In this document: one piece after another, positions 18,202-26,640 of the stretch
Layout: every line of letters starts with the position of its first letter
Numbering within the stretch: the first letter of the stretch is position 1
Assembly: GCF_002159665.1 (NCBI RefSeq)
Contig: NZ_NFJC01000002.1
Location: 62,001 to 126,000 of the forward strand
Length of the DNA stretch: 64,000 bases
DNA from: Desulfovibrio sp. An276
Lineage (GTDB): Bacteria > Desulfobacterota > Desulfovibrionia > Desulfovibrionales > Desulfovibrionaceae
Direction: 5' to 3'
Notes under the pieces: model-generated
The model's database searches: none
Told to the model about the DNA's origin: nothing
What the model saw: only the letters and a program-made list of their open reading frames with translations
Position numbers and translations under genes: made by a program

Positions 18202-19668
18202 ATGCTGGAAAACTTCTCCTTTCCTGCTTTGCAAATTGTAGACATTGCTACAGAGCAGACAGGGCTTTTCTTTGACAAGCTCTCTCATAAACTCGAAGGC
18301 ATGTGCAAGAACATGGGAAAGGGAGCCCTCTTCCAGAAAAGGAAAACAGAGCTGATCAACGCTGCACAGAATCGCCGTTCCGTCAGGGCTGTCATGAAAT
18401 CCCCGAACTACATCAGACCCATCATCGATCTCTGGACGTCCGATCTAGCCTTTTGCAGGGCCGCTCCTCCGGGCAGTGAGCTTCTTGGCCATATCTCGTT
18501 TCTTGCAGGCACAACTCCTCGGCGCCGTCTGACACGTTTGGCGCTCAGGGAACTTTGCGTGCTCTTTTTTGTCAGATATGATGAGTTGCCAGGTACCGGA
18601 CTGATGGGGCAGATGCTTGTCCGTCAGCTCTCCCTGTATAACCCTTCCGAGCTCATGTACGGCCTTGACAAGCTCATTGACTGCAAACAGCTGTTCAATG
18701 AAAATGGACACGAATATCTTGCATCAATTGTCTTAAACAGCAATAGAACTGTTCTTGATGTTGCTCAAAGTTATGGTATTCCCACAGACAATTCCTGTTT
18801 TGTCCAGCGAACCATGCAGGCTTATTACATAAAAAAACTTGAATCTCTTCCAGTTAATGCAAATGATCCGCTGCTGGACGAAGTCAGGAAAAGAGAATTA
18901 TGCAACCAGTATGTCAACAGTTCCTTGCGCCTTGGACATAGGGTCATGCAGATCCTCATTGACAAGCTGAGTGCGGAACGGCAAAAGCCAAATGAGCTGT
19001 GGATGGATACAATCCTCGCCATTGGCGGTGATCCTCGTGTTCCTATGGCTGCTAATGGCTTGTGGTGGGGTGAACTGAAGGAAGAACAAAAGCAGCGCAT
19101 GATCGAATGGCTCTCGGAAATGGATCTCAGGATCTTCCTGCAGATATGCCGGGACTATGTTGCCGGATCGGATCGAGAGGATTTGGCACGCATGTATCCA
19201 GCGCGCGAGTTGTTCCTGAATGGCCTGTTCAAAAAGAAGGTTATTCGCAGCACGCGCCTTTTCCTTGGCTACAATGTACAGCAATTTGTCGCGCGTTCGC
19301 TGCAAGGGAAAAACCCACCCTATTCCACAAGAATAAGCGATGCTTCAGATCTTGCCATCTTCTATCTGGATCTTGGCAATGCCCATATTGTGGAGGGGTC
19401 ATTCAGCTTTACAATCAAGATTATGGATCGCGTTCCGCCCAAATCCGTGCTGACAGGCTATCATATCCAAATCCACAGCCGCCAATTGCGCACGATGCTG
19501 CAAATACAGTACGAGGAAGCCTTTCCTGCCAGTACAAACCTGACCAGCCTTCGGCATGACCCCAGGGGAAAATGGAAGAAGAAGGCAGTCATGGCCCTGC
19601 GCTCCCTGGGTGTTCCCATTGTCGACTCGGATGTTATCTCAAGCGAAGAATTTGCCAGAATGTGGTAG
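18202..19668 (+). CDS. zorC: ZorC: EH-signature protein of type I Zorya
   Basis: 488 residues, soluble and helical, starting three bases after zorB with an AGAGGAAG ribosome binding site inside the zorB end. Its position between zorB and the helicase, its length and the segments ILAIGGDPRVP and FSFTIKIMDRVPP fit the EH-signature protein ZorC of type I systems. ZorC is needed for defence and binds DNA in studied systems; it has no recognised catalytic motif here. The assignment rests mainly on operon position. Confidence 0.85.
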   Translation: MLENFSFPALQIVDIATEQTGLFFDKLSHKLEGMCKNMGKGALFQKRKTELINAAQNRRSVRAVMKSPNYIRPIIDLWTSDLAFCRAAPPGSELLGHISFLAGTTPRRRLTRLALRELCVLFFVRYDELPGTGLMGQMLVRQLSLYNPSELMYGLDKLIDCKQLFNENGHEYLASIVLNSNRTVLDVAQSYGIPTDNSCFVQRTMQAYYIKKLESLPVNANDPLLDEVRKRELCNQYVNSSLRLGHRVMQILIDKLSAERQKPNELWMDTILAIGGDPRVPMAANGLWWGELKEEQKQRMIEWLSEMDLRIFLQICRDYVAGSDREDLARMYPARELFLNGLFKKKVIRSTRLFLGYNVQQFVARSLQGKNPPYSTRISDASDLAIFYLDLGNAHIVEGSFSFTIKIMDRVPPKSVLTGYHIQIHSRQLRTMLQIQYEEAFPASTNLTSLRHDPRGKWKKKAVMALRSLGVPIVDSDVISSEEFARMW

Positions 19669-19671
19669 GCT

Positions 19672-22600
19672 ATGCTGGATTTTATCGCACGTCTCTTTCG
19701 CAAGGCCGACGAAGAAAAGGCCTCGGGCTATGTTTGGCGCAACACGGGATTCGGGCTTGCCTTCTCCCTGCCCCAGGGCAGGAAGAGGCCTGTCTTCATG
19801 GACAGCCTTCCCGCGTATCAGTACACCCTGCTTCAACAGATGGCAGAAGCCGGTGCTGCGAAATCCGGAGACGGGGAATTCCATATCGAGTCGGACGTGC
19901 TTTGCCAACTGGACGAGAATACCCGCGACATTCTCACCCTTCCCCCTCGGTGGCCGGGAAAAATGGAGCTCGATGTTCAGGGAACAACAAAATCCGGAAT
20001 GTCCGTGTCCCTGAAGCTGCTCCCTCCCCTGGGAATGGAACCTGTCAGCTACGATCTCTCAGGACCCATCATAGCCACCAGCGACGGTGAACAGTATCTT
20101 CCGGCTGAAGCCCAGTGGCAGGCCCTGCACGCTGTGCAGAGCTTCTCGGCCATTGCCCCGGAGATGCGCACGGAGACGGACAACCTGCGTATTGTCTACG
20201 AGCTGCAAAAGGCCAGGGAAAAAGGCCTCGCCATTGATCTGCGCAGGTTCAGCACCCTGTCGGTGACGATGCCGGACCACGTCGGAGTCTCAGCAATTGA
20301 AAATCCCGACGGCAGCATTCGGCTGGTTCCGGATTTCGGGGACGGTGTCCCCACAGGTGAAATCGAGGCCAGGCTTGGTCAGCTGGAGAACGGGGAAAGC
20401 GGCTCCATACGTGTCGGCAATACCATCCTGCTTCTGGACGAGCGGCGACTCAATGCCGTGCACGAGATCCTCTCCTCGCGCATTATCTCCAGAACGGAAA
20501 AATACCGCTTCTTCACGACCCCTACTGCCTACCTGGATGCGGCCCTTGTGGATCTAGACATGGGCTTTTCCTTGCGCATGCACGGAATGGAGGTTTTCAG
20601 GAAGGCCTATTTTGGCGCGACCGAGCCTTCCGAACTTTCTTGGTTCGGGGAGACAGAGCAGAATCCGGACCTTGTCTTTCTGCCCGCCTGCGCGCAGCTT
20701 GTGAAAACGCAGGAGGATCTTGACGCCCTGAAGAGCGGTGTCCGTGAGGCGCAGGCACAGGGCAAGGACGCCATGACCTTCAAGGACATGACAGTGCTTC
20801 TTCCCTCCTCCGGGGAGGAAACGCAGGCCGTTCTGGAGCAGATTGAAAAGAAGTTCTGGGAAAGTCAGGAAGCTGCAGGCAAGCCGGAAAAGCCGAAGGA
20901 AGAGGAAAAGGCCAGGCCGGTACAGATATCCGTGAGCATTGACCTGCACGACGAGGAGCAGCCGGAGCAGGTGGAGAGCCCGGAACAGACTGTCTCCTAT
21001 CCGGGGGAACTCTACACGGAAGAGCTGAAATACGTTTTCAAGCCCTACCAGGAAGAGGGAACACGCTGGATACTCGGTCTGATGGCGCCTCATCTGCAGG
21101 AAAGACGGACAGGCGAAGAACAGTCGGGCGGGCTTCTTGCCGACGACATGGGGCTTGGCAAGACGTTCATGGTGCTTGCCGCTCTCAATGTCTACTGCCA
21201 TGTTGCCCAGGACAGGGACAATCTGAAGCCGGTTCTGGCAGTCATGCCTGTCGTGCTGCTCGAAAACTGGAAGGCAGAGATAGAGAAGGTCTTTGCTGCT
21301 TCGCCCTTCAGGGACATTGTAGTCCTGCAGGCTGGCAGCGATCTTCCAAAGTATCGCCGAGAGAACATGGGCAGGGAAACAGAGGCTCGTGACGAGGACG
21401 ACATGCCCTCGCTTTCTGCCATGCGCTATTCCCTGAAGGTTGGCAGTCACTTCGGATCGGAAAGACTCGATATGCCAGGCCGCTTGGTCCTGACGAATTA
21501 CGATACTTTGCGCGACTACCAGTTTTCCTTAAGCCTGGTCGATTGGGGCTGCGTCATCTTTGACGAGGCTCAGGAAATCAAGAACCCCAATGCGCTCAAG
21601 TCCAGGGCAGCCAAGGCGCTCAGGGCCGATTTTCGCCTTGCCGTCACTGGCACTCCTGTCGAGAACAGCCTCATAGACTTCTGGTCTCTGTACGACACGG
21701 TGCTTCCCGGCCTTTTGGGATCGTTCCAGGATTTCAACCGCACCTACGAGATCCCGATTCGCAAGGCCGTCACACAGGAAGACAGGGATGCGGTCAGGGG
21801 GAGCGTGGGAAGGCAGTTGCGCACAAGGGTCGGCCAGTACATGCTGCGCAGGACCAAGGAAGAAAAGCTCGAGGGGCTGCCCAGGAAGATTGTCCACGAC
21901 GGAGAAGTGGAGAGGCAGTACTGCGCCATGATGTCCGGCAGGCAGCTGGATGTGTACAACAGTATTGTCGCAAAGGTGGCAGTAGCCAAAGCCAGCGGTG
22001 ATGTAGACGAGATCCGCGCCATCCTGTTGCCCAGCCTGCGCAAGCTCCAGAGTGTCTCGCTCCACCCGGCACTTCTTGACGGCGAACCCTGGGCTGTTGA
22101 CCAAGAGAGGGTATGCGATGTGCTGCGGGAATCGGCAAAGCTTTCCCTGTTGCTTGATATTCTGAACGAAATCCGGGACCGCAATGAAAAGGTCATCATC
22201 TTTGTCATCAACAAGGCCCTGCAACGCTTTCTGGCCATTGCCCTTGGGCAGCTCTACCGCCTTGAAATTTCCATAGTCAACGGCGAGACGCGGGCTGTCG
22301 CTACAGGCAGCGGCAGGGGCAGCAAAAGCCGCATGGAGCTCATCCGCGACTTTGAAAGCCGCGAGGGCTTCCAGATTATCTGCATGTCGCCCCTTGCTGC
22401 GGGCGTGGGAATCACCGTCACGGGCGCCAACAACGTCGTTCATCTGGAACGGCACTGGAATCCTGCCCGCGAGGCTCAGGCTACGGACAGGGTGTACCGC
22501 ATCGGCGCCACACGCGACGTGCATGTCTATCTGCCACTGCTCCTGCACCCGACGCTCAAGTCTTTCGACGCAAATCTCAACGAGCTTTTGCGCCGAAAGG

Positions 22601-23133
22601 TGGACCTCAAGGACGCTGTGGTGACTGTGGAAGATGTCCAGAGCTCGGATTTCGACAGCAGGAGCATGTTTGACACCGATATGGTCACAGGCAACGTGGA
22701 TCCGGGATGGCTGGACTCCATAAGCTGGACATACTTCGAGGCGCTGGTCGCTGCCATAGCGGCACGCAAGTTCGGAGGAACGGTCTATCTGACGCAGCGC
22801 ACCGGAGATCACGGGGCAGACGTCATCGTTCTGGGAGACAAAAATGGTGTTGCCATCGAGTGCAAGCGGTCGCGGCGCCCCTTTGGCAGAAGCGACGCTG
22901 CCTGTGCGCCCTACACGGCTTGCAGGGAATACAGCGAACGCTACGGCAAGCCCTTTGACACGGCCATTCTGGCAGTGAACGCGCCTTCGGTGGAGAGCAA
23001 TGTGACAGAGAGGGCAAAGACCCTCAATGTCACAATCTGGGACAAGACCTATCTTGCGGAGTGCCTTGCGCACATGGAGATCCCATTTGCGGAACTCGAA
23101 ACCCGGATGCAGGAAGCACGGCTTGCGATCTGA
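19672..23133 (+). CDS. zorD: ZorD: SNF2 helicase with C-terminal Mrr-like nuclease domain, type I Zorya
   Basis: 1153 residues. The N-terminal ~440 residues are unique to ZorD-like proteins. The SNF2 ATPase follows: Walker A LLADDMGLGKTFMVLA (~487), DExH-type motif CVIFDEAQEIKNP (~628), TGTPVENSLIDFW, and the C-terminal RecA lobe with AAGVGITVTGANNVVHLERHWNPA and TDRVYRIGATRDVHVY. Residues ~1020-1140 are a restriction-endonuclease-like Mrr domain with GDHGADVIVLG (~1045) and VAIECKR (~1062), giving the D-(D/E)xK catalytic set. ZorD degrades or unwinds invading DNA in the Zorya model. Starts three bases after zorC. Completes the four-gene set of a type I system; all motifs look intact. Confidence 0.92.
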   Translation: MLDFIARLFRKADEEKASGYVWRNTGFGLAFSLPQGRKRPVFMDSLPAYQYTLLQQMAEAGAAKSGDGEFHIESDVLCQLDENTRDILTLPPRWPGKMELDVQGTTKSGMSVSLKLLPPLGMEPVSYDLSGPIIATSDGEQYLPAEAQWQALHAVQSFSAIAPEMRTETDNLRIVYELQKAREKGLAIDLRRFSTLSVTMPDHVGVSAIENPDGSIRLVPDFGDGVPTGEIEARLGQLENGESGSIRVGNTILLLDERRLNAVHEILSSRIISRTEKYRFFTTPTAYLDAALVDLDMGFSLRMHGMEVFRKAYFGATEPSELSWFGETEQNPDLVFLPACAQLVKTQEDLDALKSGVREAQAQGKDAMTFKDMTVLLPSSGEETQAVLEQIEKKFWESQEAAGKPEKPKEEEKARPVQISVSIDLHDEEQPEQVESPEQTVSYPGELYTEELKYVFKPYQEEGTRWILGLMAPHLQERRTGEEQSGGLLADDMGLGKTFMVLAALNVYCHVAQDRDNLKPVLAVMPVVLLENWKAEIEKVFAASPFRDIVVLQAGSDLPKYRRENMGRETEARDEDDMPSLSAMRYSLKVGSHFGSERLDMPGRLVLTNYDTLRDYQFSLSLVDWGCVIFDEAQEIKNPNALKSRAAKALRADFRLAVTGTPVENSLIDFWSLYDTVLPGLLGSFQDFNRTYEIPIRKAVTQEDRDAVRGSVGRQLRTRVGQYMLRRTKEEKLEGLPRKIVHDGEVERQYCAMMSGRQLDVYNSIVAKVAVAKASGDVDEIRAILLPSLRKLQSVSLHPALLDGEPWAVDQERVCDVLRESAKLSLLLDILNEIRDRNEKVIIFVINKALQRFLAIALGQLYRLEISIVNGETRAVATGSGRGSKSRMELIRDFESREGFQIICMSPLAAGVGITVTGANNVVHLERHWNPAREAQATDRVYRIGATRDVHVYLPLLLHPTLKSFDANLNELLRRKVDLKDAVVTVEDVQSSDFDSRSMFDTDMVTGNVDPGWLDSISWTYFEALVAAIAARKFGGTVYLTQRTGDHGADVIVLGDKNGVAIECKRSRRPFGRSDAACAPYTACREYSERYGKPFDTAILAVNAPSVESNVTERAKTLNVTIWDKTYLAECLAHMEIPFAELETRMQEARLAI

Positions 23134-23865
23134 GTGCTACTTCTTTGCATGTCTGTTCATCACGCAGGCTTCACAAGGGCATATCACGATCCCATGGAAA
23201 AGGTGTCCAGAAAATGGGTTACGACCAGGTAAAAGCGACTCTCCAATGTGAGAGGAGCAGCACAAAGGCAAGGCGGGATGCCAATGCTGTGAGGATTGCT
23301 ATACGAGAAATCTGGCCGCAGGGCCCATTGTCAGCAACCCTCAAAAGCATTCGGCAGCGCTACAGAGAGCAGCCATTTGGGATTCGAGAGGTACAAGTTA
23401 TGGACAACGCTACTATTATTGGAATTTCCATGACCATCCTTTCCATTATTGCGTTCATTGTCTATAGGAAGGGATGGATCAAGTAGCAGGTGGAGGGTAA
23501 TGACGCCGTGCCGGAAGCGGTGCAGGGCATTAGCTTCCCTGGGCGTGGAGCAAGGACTGATTGCAAATTGTACACTCCTGCCCTGTCTTGTGAAAGACAT
23601 GATAAAGGGCAGACGAAAAAAAAGCCAGTTGCAGGACGATAGCTTTTGCTGGCATGACTTGTGCAAGTTGTTGGGTACAGATCCTTTCAGGTTTTTTCTG
23701 CTTGGCAGATTGTACTGGAAAAATCCGCCAGAGCCTGCTAGAAAAAACAAGAGCCTCATACAACACAAACTATGCCAGGCAGGAGGCAGTGCCCCTGCCA
23801 GAACCATGTAACCGACAATCAAGGAGGCGACCCGGTCCGGGTATTCCGGAAGGGCTGAACATATC
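23134..23865. other. Intergenic region downstream of zorD
   Basis: About 730 bases with no large gene. It contains one plausible 28-codon membrane ORF (23400-23486) and the untranslated leader of the Arg-x-Ser peptide gene. No clear zorD terminator was found. Confidence 0.45.
23400..23486 (+). CDS. Possible 28-residue membrane peptide
   Basis: ATG at 23400 with GAGAGG eight bases upstream encodes a short acidic/polar start, one hydrophobic helix (IIGISMTILSIIAFIVY) and a basic end RKGWIK. The inside-positive single-helix layout is typical of small membrane proteins or type I toxins, but no antitoxin RNA is evident. Confidence 0.35.
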   Translation: MDNATIIGISMTILSIIAFIVYRKGWIK

Positions 23866-24174
23866 ATGACAGAGAGCCAGAACAATACTGAGAGAAAAGA
23901 GGCACTGCGCAGGCAGCGCCGTGCCCTGCTCGCGGGCCTTGCCCTTGCCGGTGTGGCCTACATGGCGCCAGGCATCGTGACCGTCAACGAGGCCCAGGCC
24001 CATTCCCACTACACCAGACCCAGCAGACGCTCGCGTCCCTCGCGCCCTTCTCGCAGATCCCGCCCGTCCAGGTACAGTCGCGGCAGCCGCTACAGCCGCT
24101 ACACAGGCCCCACCCATCCGAGCCGCTATGGCAGGAGATACGGTGACGGTCGCTACGGTGGCTACGGAAGATAG
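23866..24174 (+). CDS. Secreted Arg-x-Ser repeat peptide (candidate substrate of the adjacent kinase)
   Basis: 102 residues. Residues 1-20 are polar and Arg-rich (RRQRRA), 21-36 hydrophobic, ending NEAQA-HS, a signal-peptide-like leader. Residues 51-80 are ten uninterrupted triplets: RPS, RRS, RPS, RPS, RRS, RPS, RYS, RGS, RYS, RYT. The end (82-102) is Gly/Tyr/Arg-rich (RYGRRYGDGRYGGYGR). The pattern recalls precursor peptides of maturation systems such as the His-Xaa-Ser system, but with Arg in place of His. It is followed by a terminator hairpin and then by an HPr-kinase-like/PqqD fusion, suggesting that the Ser residues are modified. The function is inferred from context only. Ribosome binding site (GGAAGGG) is rather far from the start. 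Confidence 0.7.
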   Translation: MTESQNNTERKEALRRQRRALLAGLALAGVAYMAPGIVTVNEAQAHSHYTRPSRRSRPSRPSRRSRPSRYSRGSRYSRYTGPTHPSRYGRRYGDGRYGGYGR

Positions 24175-24182
24175 TCTCTTGC

Positions 24183-24214
24183 GGCACCGGGATATTCCCG
24201 GTGCCCGATTTTTT
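24183..24214 (+). terminator. Terminator/attenuator between the repeat peptide and the kinase gene
   Basis: GGCACCGGG (24183-24191), loop ATATT, CCCGGTGCC (24197-24205), then a run of six T ending three bases before the next start codon. Such a hairpin would give more precursor than enzyme. Confidence 0.8.
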
Positions 24215-24216
24215 GC

Positions 24217-25521
24217 ATGAACAACGCAACGACGAGGCAGGACCTGCTTTTTGAGGGGCTGCCCGGTCCCGTGCGCCTTGTCCTTCCAGCAGAAGAGATG
24301 GAGGATGTGTACGGGCAGTATGCGCTCTGGCCCCACGCATGTGTCTCTCCAAAGGGGGAGCCGCTTCTTCTCCTGCGCCCTGAAGGGGAGAACGAGGACT
24401 TTTCGGCGAACGTCGAGGTCGACGGGGACGGCCCCTATATTCTTGAGAAGGATCCCACCCTCGATTTTGGCGTGCGCAGGGAAGAGAGCCTTGCCGCTGG
24501 CCTCTGCAGCCTCAACATCGCCATGGTGACCCACTTGTGCCGAAGCCGGGGACTGCTTTGCCTGCACGGGGCCCTTTTGAGCCCTGACAGTGAAAACAGC
24601 GACGAGGCGTCTTCGGGCCTGCTCATCCTTGGGAACAACCGCGCTGGCAAGAGCACCCTCACCGTGCGCCTCATGGCCGAGGGTCTTGTCAGCCACGGTG
24701 ACGACATGCTGGGCCTTGAACCCGAAGGAACCATGATTGCCCTGGGGATAGCTCCAAGGCTGCGCCTTCCCCTGCCTGCGTCCGCAAGGCTTGCGGACTT
24801 TGTGGCGAAGCACCGTGGGACAGGCGATGAGCGGGCGACCTTCCTTGTCCCCAATGCGGCCATCATGTCCCCCTTCGGGACACGCTGCAGGGCAGGTCAT
24901 ATCGTTGTTCTGGAACGAAGGGCGGAAGAAATGCCCGCAAGGCTTGTACGGCTTGAGCCAGCCGAGGCCCTGGATGAGCTGGTCTTCCGCTTCTATTTGC
25001 AGGAGGGGACTGCGCTTTCGGCCCTTGAGTGCGCAACGCGCCTCGCAAGCACTGTACCCTGCCATGTCCTTGTCTACAGCGATGTCGATGAGGCCTGCGC
25101 CCTGCTTGCAAGCCTTCTGGCAGGCGAGGATATCGAAAGCGCAACACTCTCCGAAGGCCCCTGCAAGCACCCTCCTCCTTCCTACTCTCTTTCCCGCCTT
25201 AAGGAAGAAGACAACGAGGGGGCACAGTCCCCGGAACTGCCCCAGATTCTTCCGGAGCAGGAATACCGCCAGTGTGAGGGGACAGAACTTGTGACGCGCC
25301 TTGGCAAGAGCTTCCTTGTGCACCGCGAGCAAAGCGCCCTCCACGCCCTGAACGAGACAGGCCGCGTTCTCTGGCTCATGCTCGCGGATCCATTGAGCGT
25401 GGCAGAGGCGAGCCTCCTTGTGCGGGAGGCCTACCCCATGATTTCAAGAGCGCAAATCGAGGAAGACGTGTGCAATCTTTTTGCGGACCTTCTGGACGCT
25501 GGGCTCATAGAACCAGCCTGA
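24217..25521 (+). CDS. HPr-kinase-related / PqqD-domain fusion protein
   Basis: 434 residues. Residues ~100-340 resemble the P-loop domain of HPr kinase/phosphorylase-related proteins: LLILGNNRAGKSTLTVRLMA (Walker A, ~136-155) followed by SHGDDM (~159-164), as in the HprK acidic pair. Residues ~365-434 are a PqqD-like domain (HALNETGRVLWLMLADP to LLDAGLIEPA), the fold that binds leader peptides in RiPP pathways. Kinase plus peptide-recognition domain next to a Ser-rich repeat peptide suggests a dedicated peptide kinase or chaperone. No radical SAM enzyme, protease or exporter is nearby. The start at 24217 has no ribosome binding site because it follows a terminator stem; ATG 24298 is an alternative. 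Confidence 0.75.
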   Translation: MNNATTRQDLLFEGLPGPVRLVLPAEEMEDVYGQYALWPHACVSPKGEPLLLLRPEGENEDFSANVEVDGDGPYILEKDPTLDFGVRREESLAAGLCSLNIAMVTHLCRSRGLLCLHGALLSPDSENSDEASSGLLILGNNRAGKSTLTVRLMAEGLVSHGDDMLGLEPEGTMIALGIAPRLRLPLPASARLADFVAKHRGTGDERATFLVPNAAIMSPFGTRCRAGHIVVLERRAEEMPARLVRLEPAEALDELVFRFYLQEGTALSALECATRLASTVPCHVLVYSDVDEACALLASLLAGEDIESATLSEGPCKHPPPSYSLSRLKEEDNEGAQSPELPQILPEQEYRQCEGTELVTRLGKSFLVHREQSALHALNETGRVLWLMLADPLSVAEASLLVREAYPMISRAQIEEDVCNLFADLLDAGLIEPA

Positions 25522-25883
25522 TCCGCTGGGTACAAGCCCCCCTGCCCCTTGTCGCAGCCAGAGTGCATGGAGACCATCCCATTGGCCCGGGACTTTCTGT
25601 GAAACAACGGCCAGCACACCTATTGAGCAGTGAAGTCACCTCTTGTTTCATTGATAGGGGTGTGTCTGAAGACACATGGGGCGTTAGTGCAAGCAGTTTG
25701 AGGACAGATACTGTAGTTTTGGTCTTCACGCCAGTCTTTTCGCTTGACACTCGATATTCACTGCCGTCAATTTTGAGATATGCGTACTATGTTGGGGAGA
25801 GTGTCCAGAGATCATTTACTTTTTTTCAGCAGCTTGTGTAGTTTCAAGGTCCGATCGATGTATAAATCACAAGGAGAAACACT
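25522..25883. other. Intergenic region before the AT-rich secreted protein gene
   Basis: About 360 bases; no gene. A short hairpin GTGTCT-GA-AGACAC occurs near 25660 and a TTGACA at 25744-25749 may be a -35 element, but no good -10 partner was seen. Confidence 0.4.
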
Positions 25884-26363
25884 ATGAGATTATTCGCTGC
25901 CCTGTTTGTAGCAATGGCTATTCTTTTTGGTGGTACACAGGCTAATGCCAAAAATTATGCTACAATAATAAACTTCCAAAATCCTGGAAAAAAGTACTTA
26001 TCGTGTGAGTTCAGTTACCGGAAAATTACGAATAACGTAATTGTTTATTACGAAAATCCGGTAGATAGATTTTTCCAGCCAAAAGATAATATAAAAATAT
26101 CTTCAAATGTTGGAGAAATAAAGATTATCTCTGAAACTGCGTTTAAACTTGATGATTTGACTATTGAGTACAAAAACAACAGATTTTATCTTGATGGTAG
26201 TGTTGTTGTAAAAAACAACAATAAAAATGTAATTACACTAACAACAAAGAATGGTAGCAATATATCAGTAAGAAGTGAAGCAATTGTGATAAGCAAGAAG
26301 GGGTATAATTTGACTGTACAAATTGATAGAGAAATGGAGACAATTAGTTTCTTTATTGACTAA
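25884..26363 (+). CDS. Secreted protein of unknown function, AT-rich
   Basis: 159 residues with a clear signal peptide (MRLFAALFVAMAILFGGTQANA, cleavage near residue 22). The mature part is rich in beta-strand-like alternation, Asn and Lys (for example VVVKNNNKNVITLTTKNG) and resembles no family I know. AAGGAG lies nine bases before ATG 25884. The gene is far AT-richer than its neighbours on both sides, which points to recent acquisition. It has its own terminator. Confidence 0.7.
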   Translation: MRLFAALFVAMAILFGGTQANAKNYATIINFQNPGKKYLSCEFSYRKITNNVIVYYENPVDRFFQPKDNIKISSNVGEIKIISETAFKLDDLTIEYKNNRFYLDGSVVVKNNNKNVITLTTKNGSNISVRSEAIVISKKGYNLTVQIDREMETISFFID

Positions 26364-26384
26364 TTTTGCTGCCATACATTACCA

Positions 26385-26430
26385 AAGCCCCATGTGCTGA
26401 AGATTGAAATGCGCATGGGGCTTGTTCTTT
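26385..26430 (+). terminator. Terminator after the AT-rich secreted protein gene
   Basis: AAGCCCCATG pairs with CATGGGGCTT (26414-26423), followed by GTTCTTT. Confidence 0.7.
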
Positions 26431-26640
26431 GGTGCGCCCGGCATGGTGACTGGGAGGTGCAAGACCTCTGAGGGCCCGGCAGCGGGAACCCCGAGCCGAA
26501 AGACAAGGGATTTGTCGCAAGGCAAGTTCTGAAGGAAGTTTTGGAACGTGCCTTGCGACAGCCGCCATGGCCCGTCTTTCGCGTTCAAGGTCTTCCATGT
26601 TTGGCATGTGTTCTTCCCGAGGGCTCGATTTCCCTCAATT

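Noticed and set aside
21529..23073. 514-codon minus-strand frame opposite zorD
   Set aside because: Antisense shadow of a GC-rich gene; the plus strand has complete helicase and nuclease motifs.
23770..25344. 524-codon minus-strand frame opposite the R-x-S peptide and kinase genes
   Set aside because: No start signal; the plus-strand products have recognisable domains.
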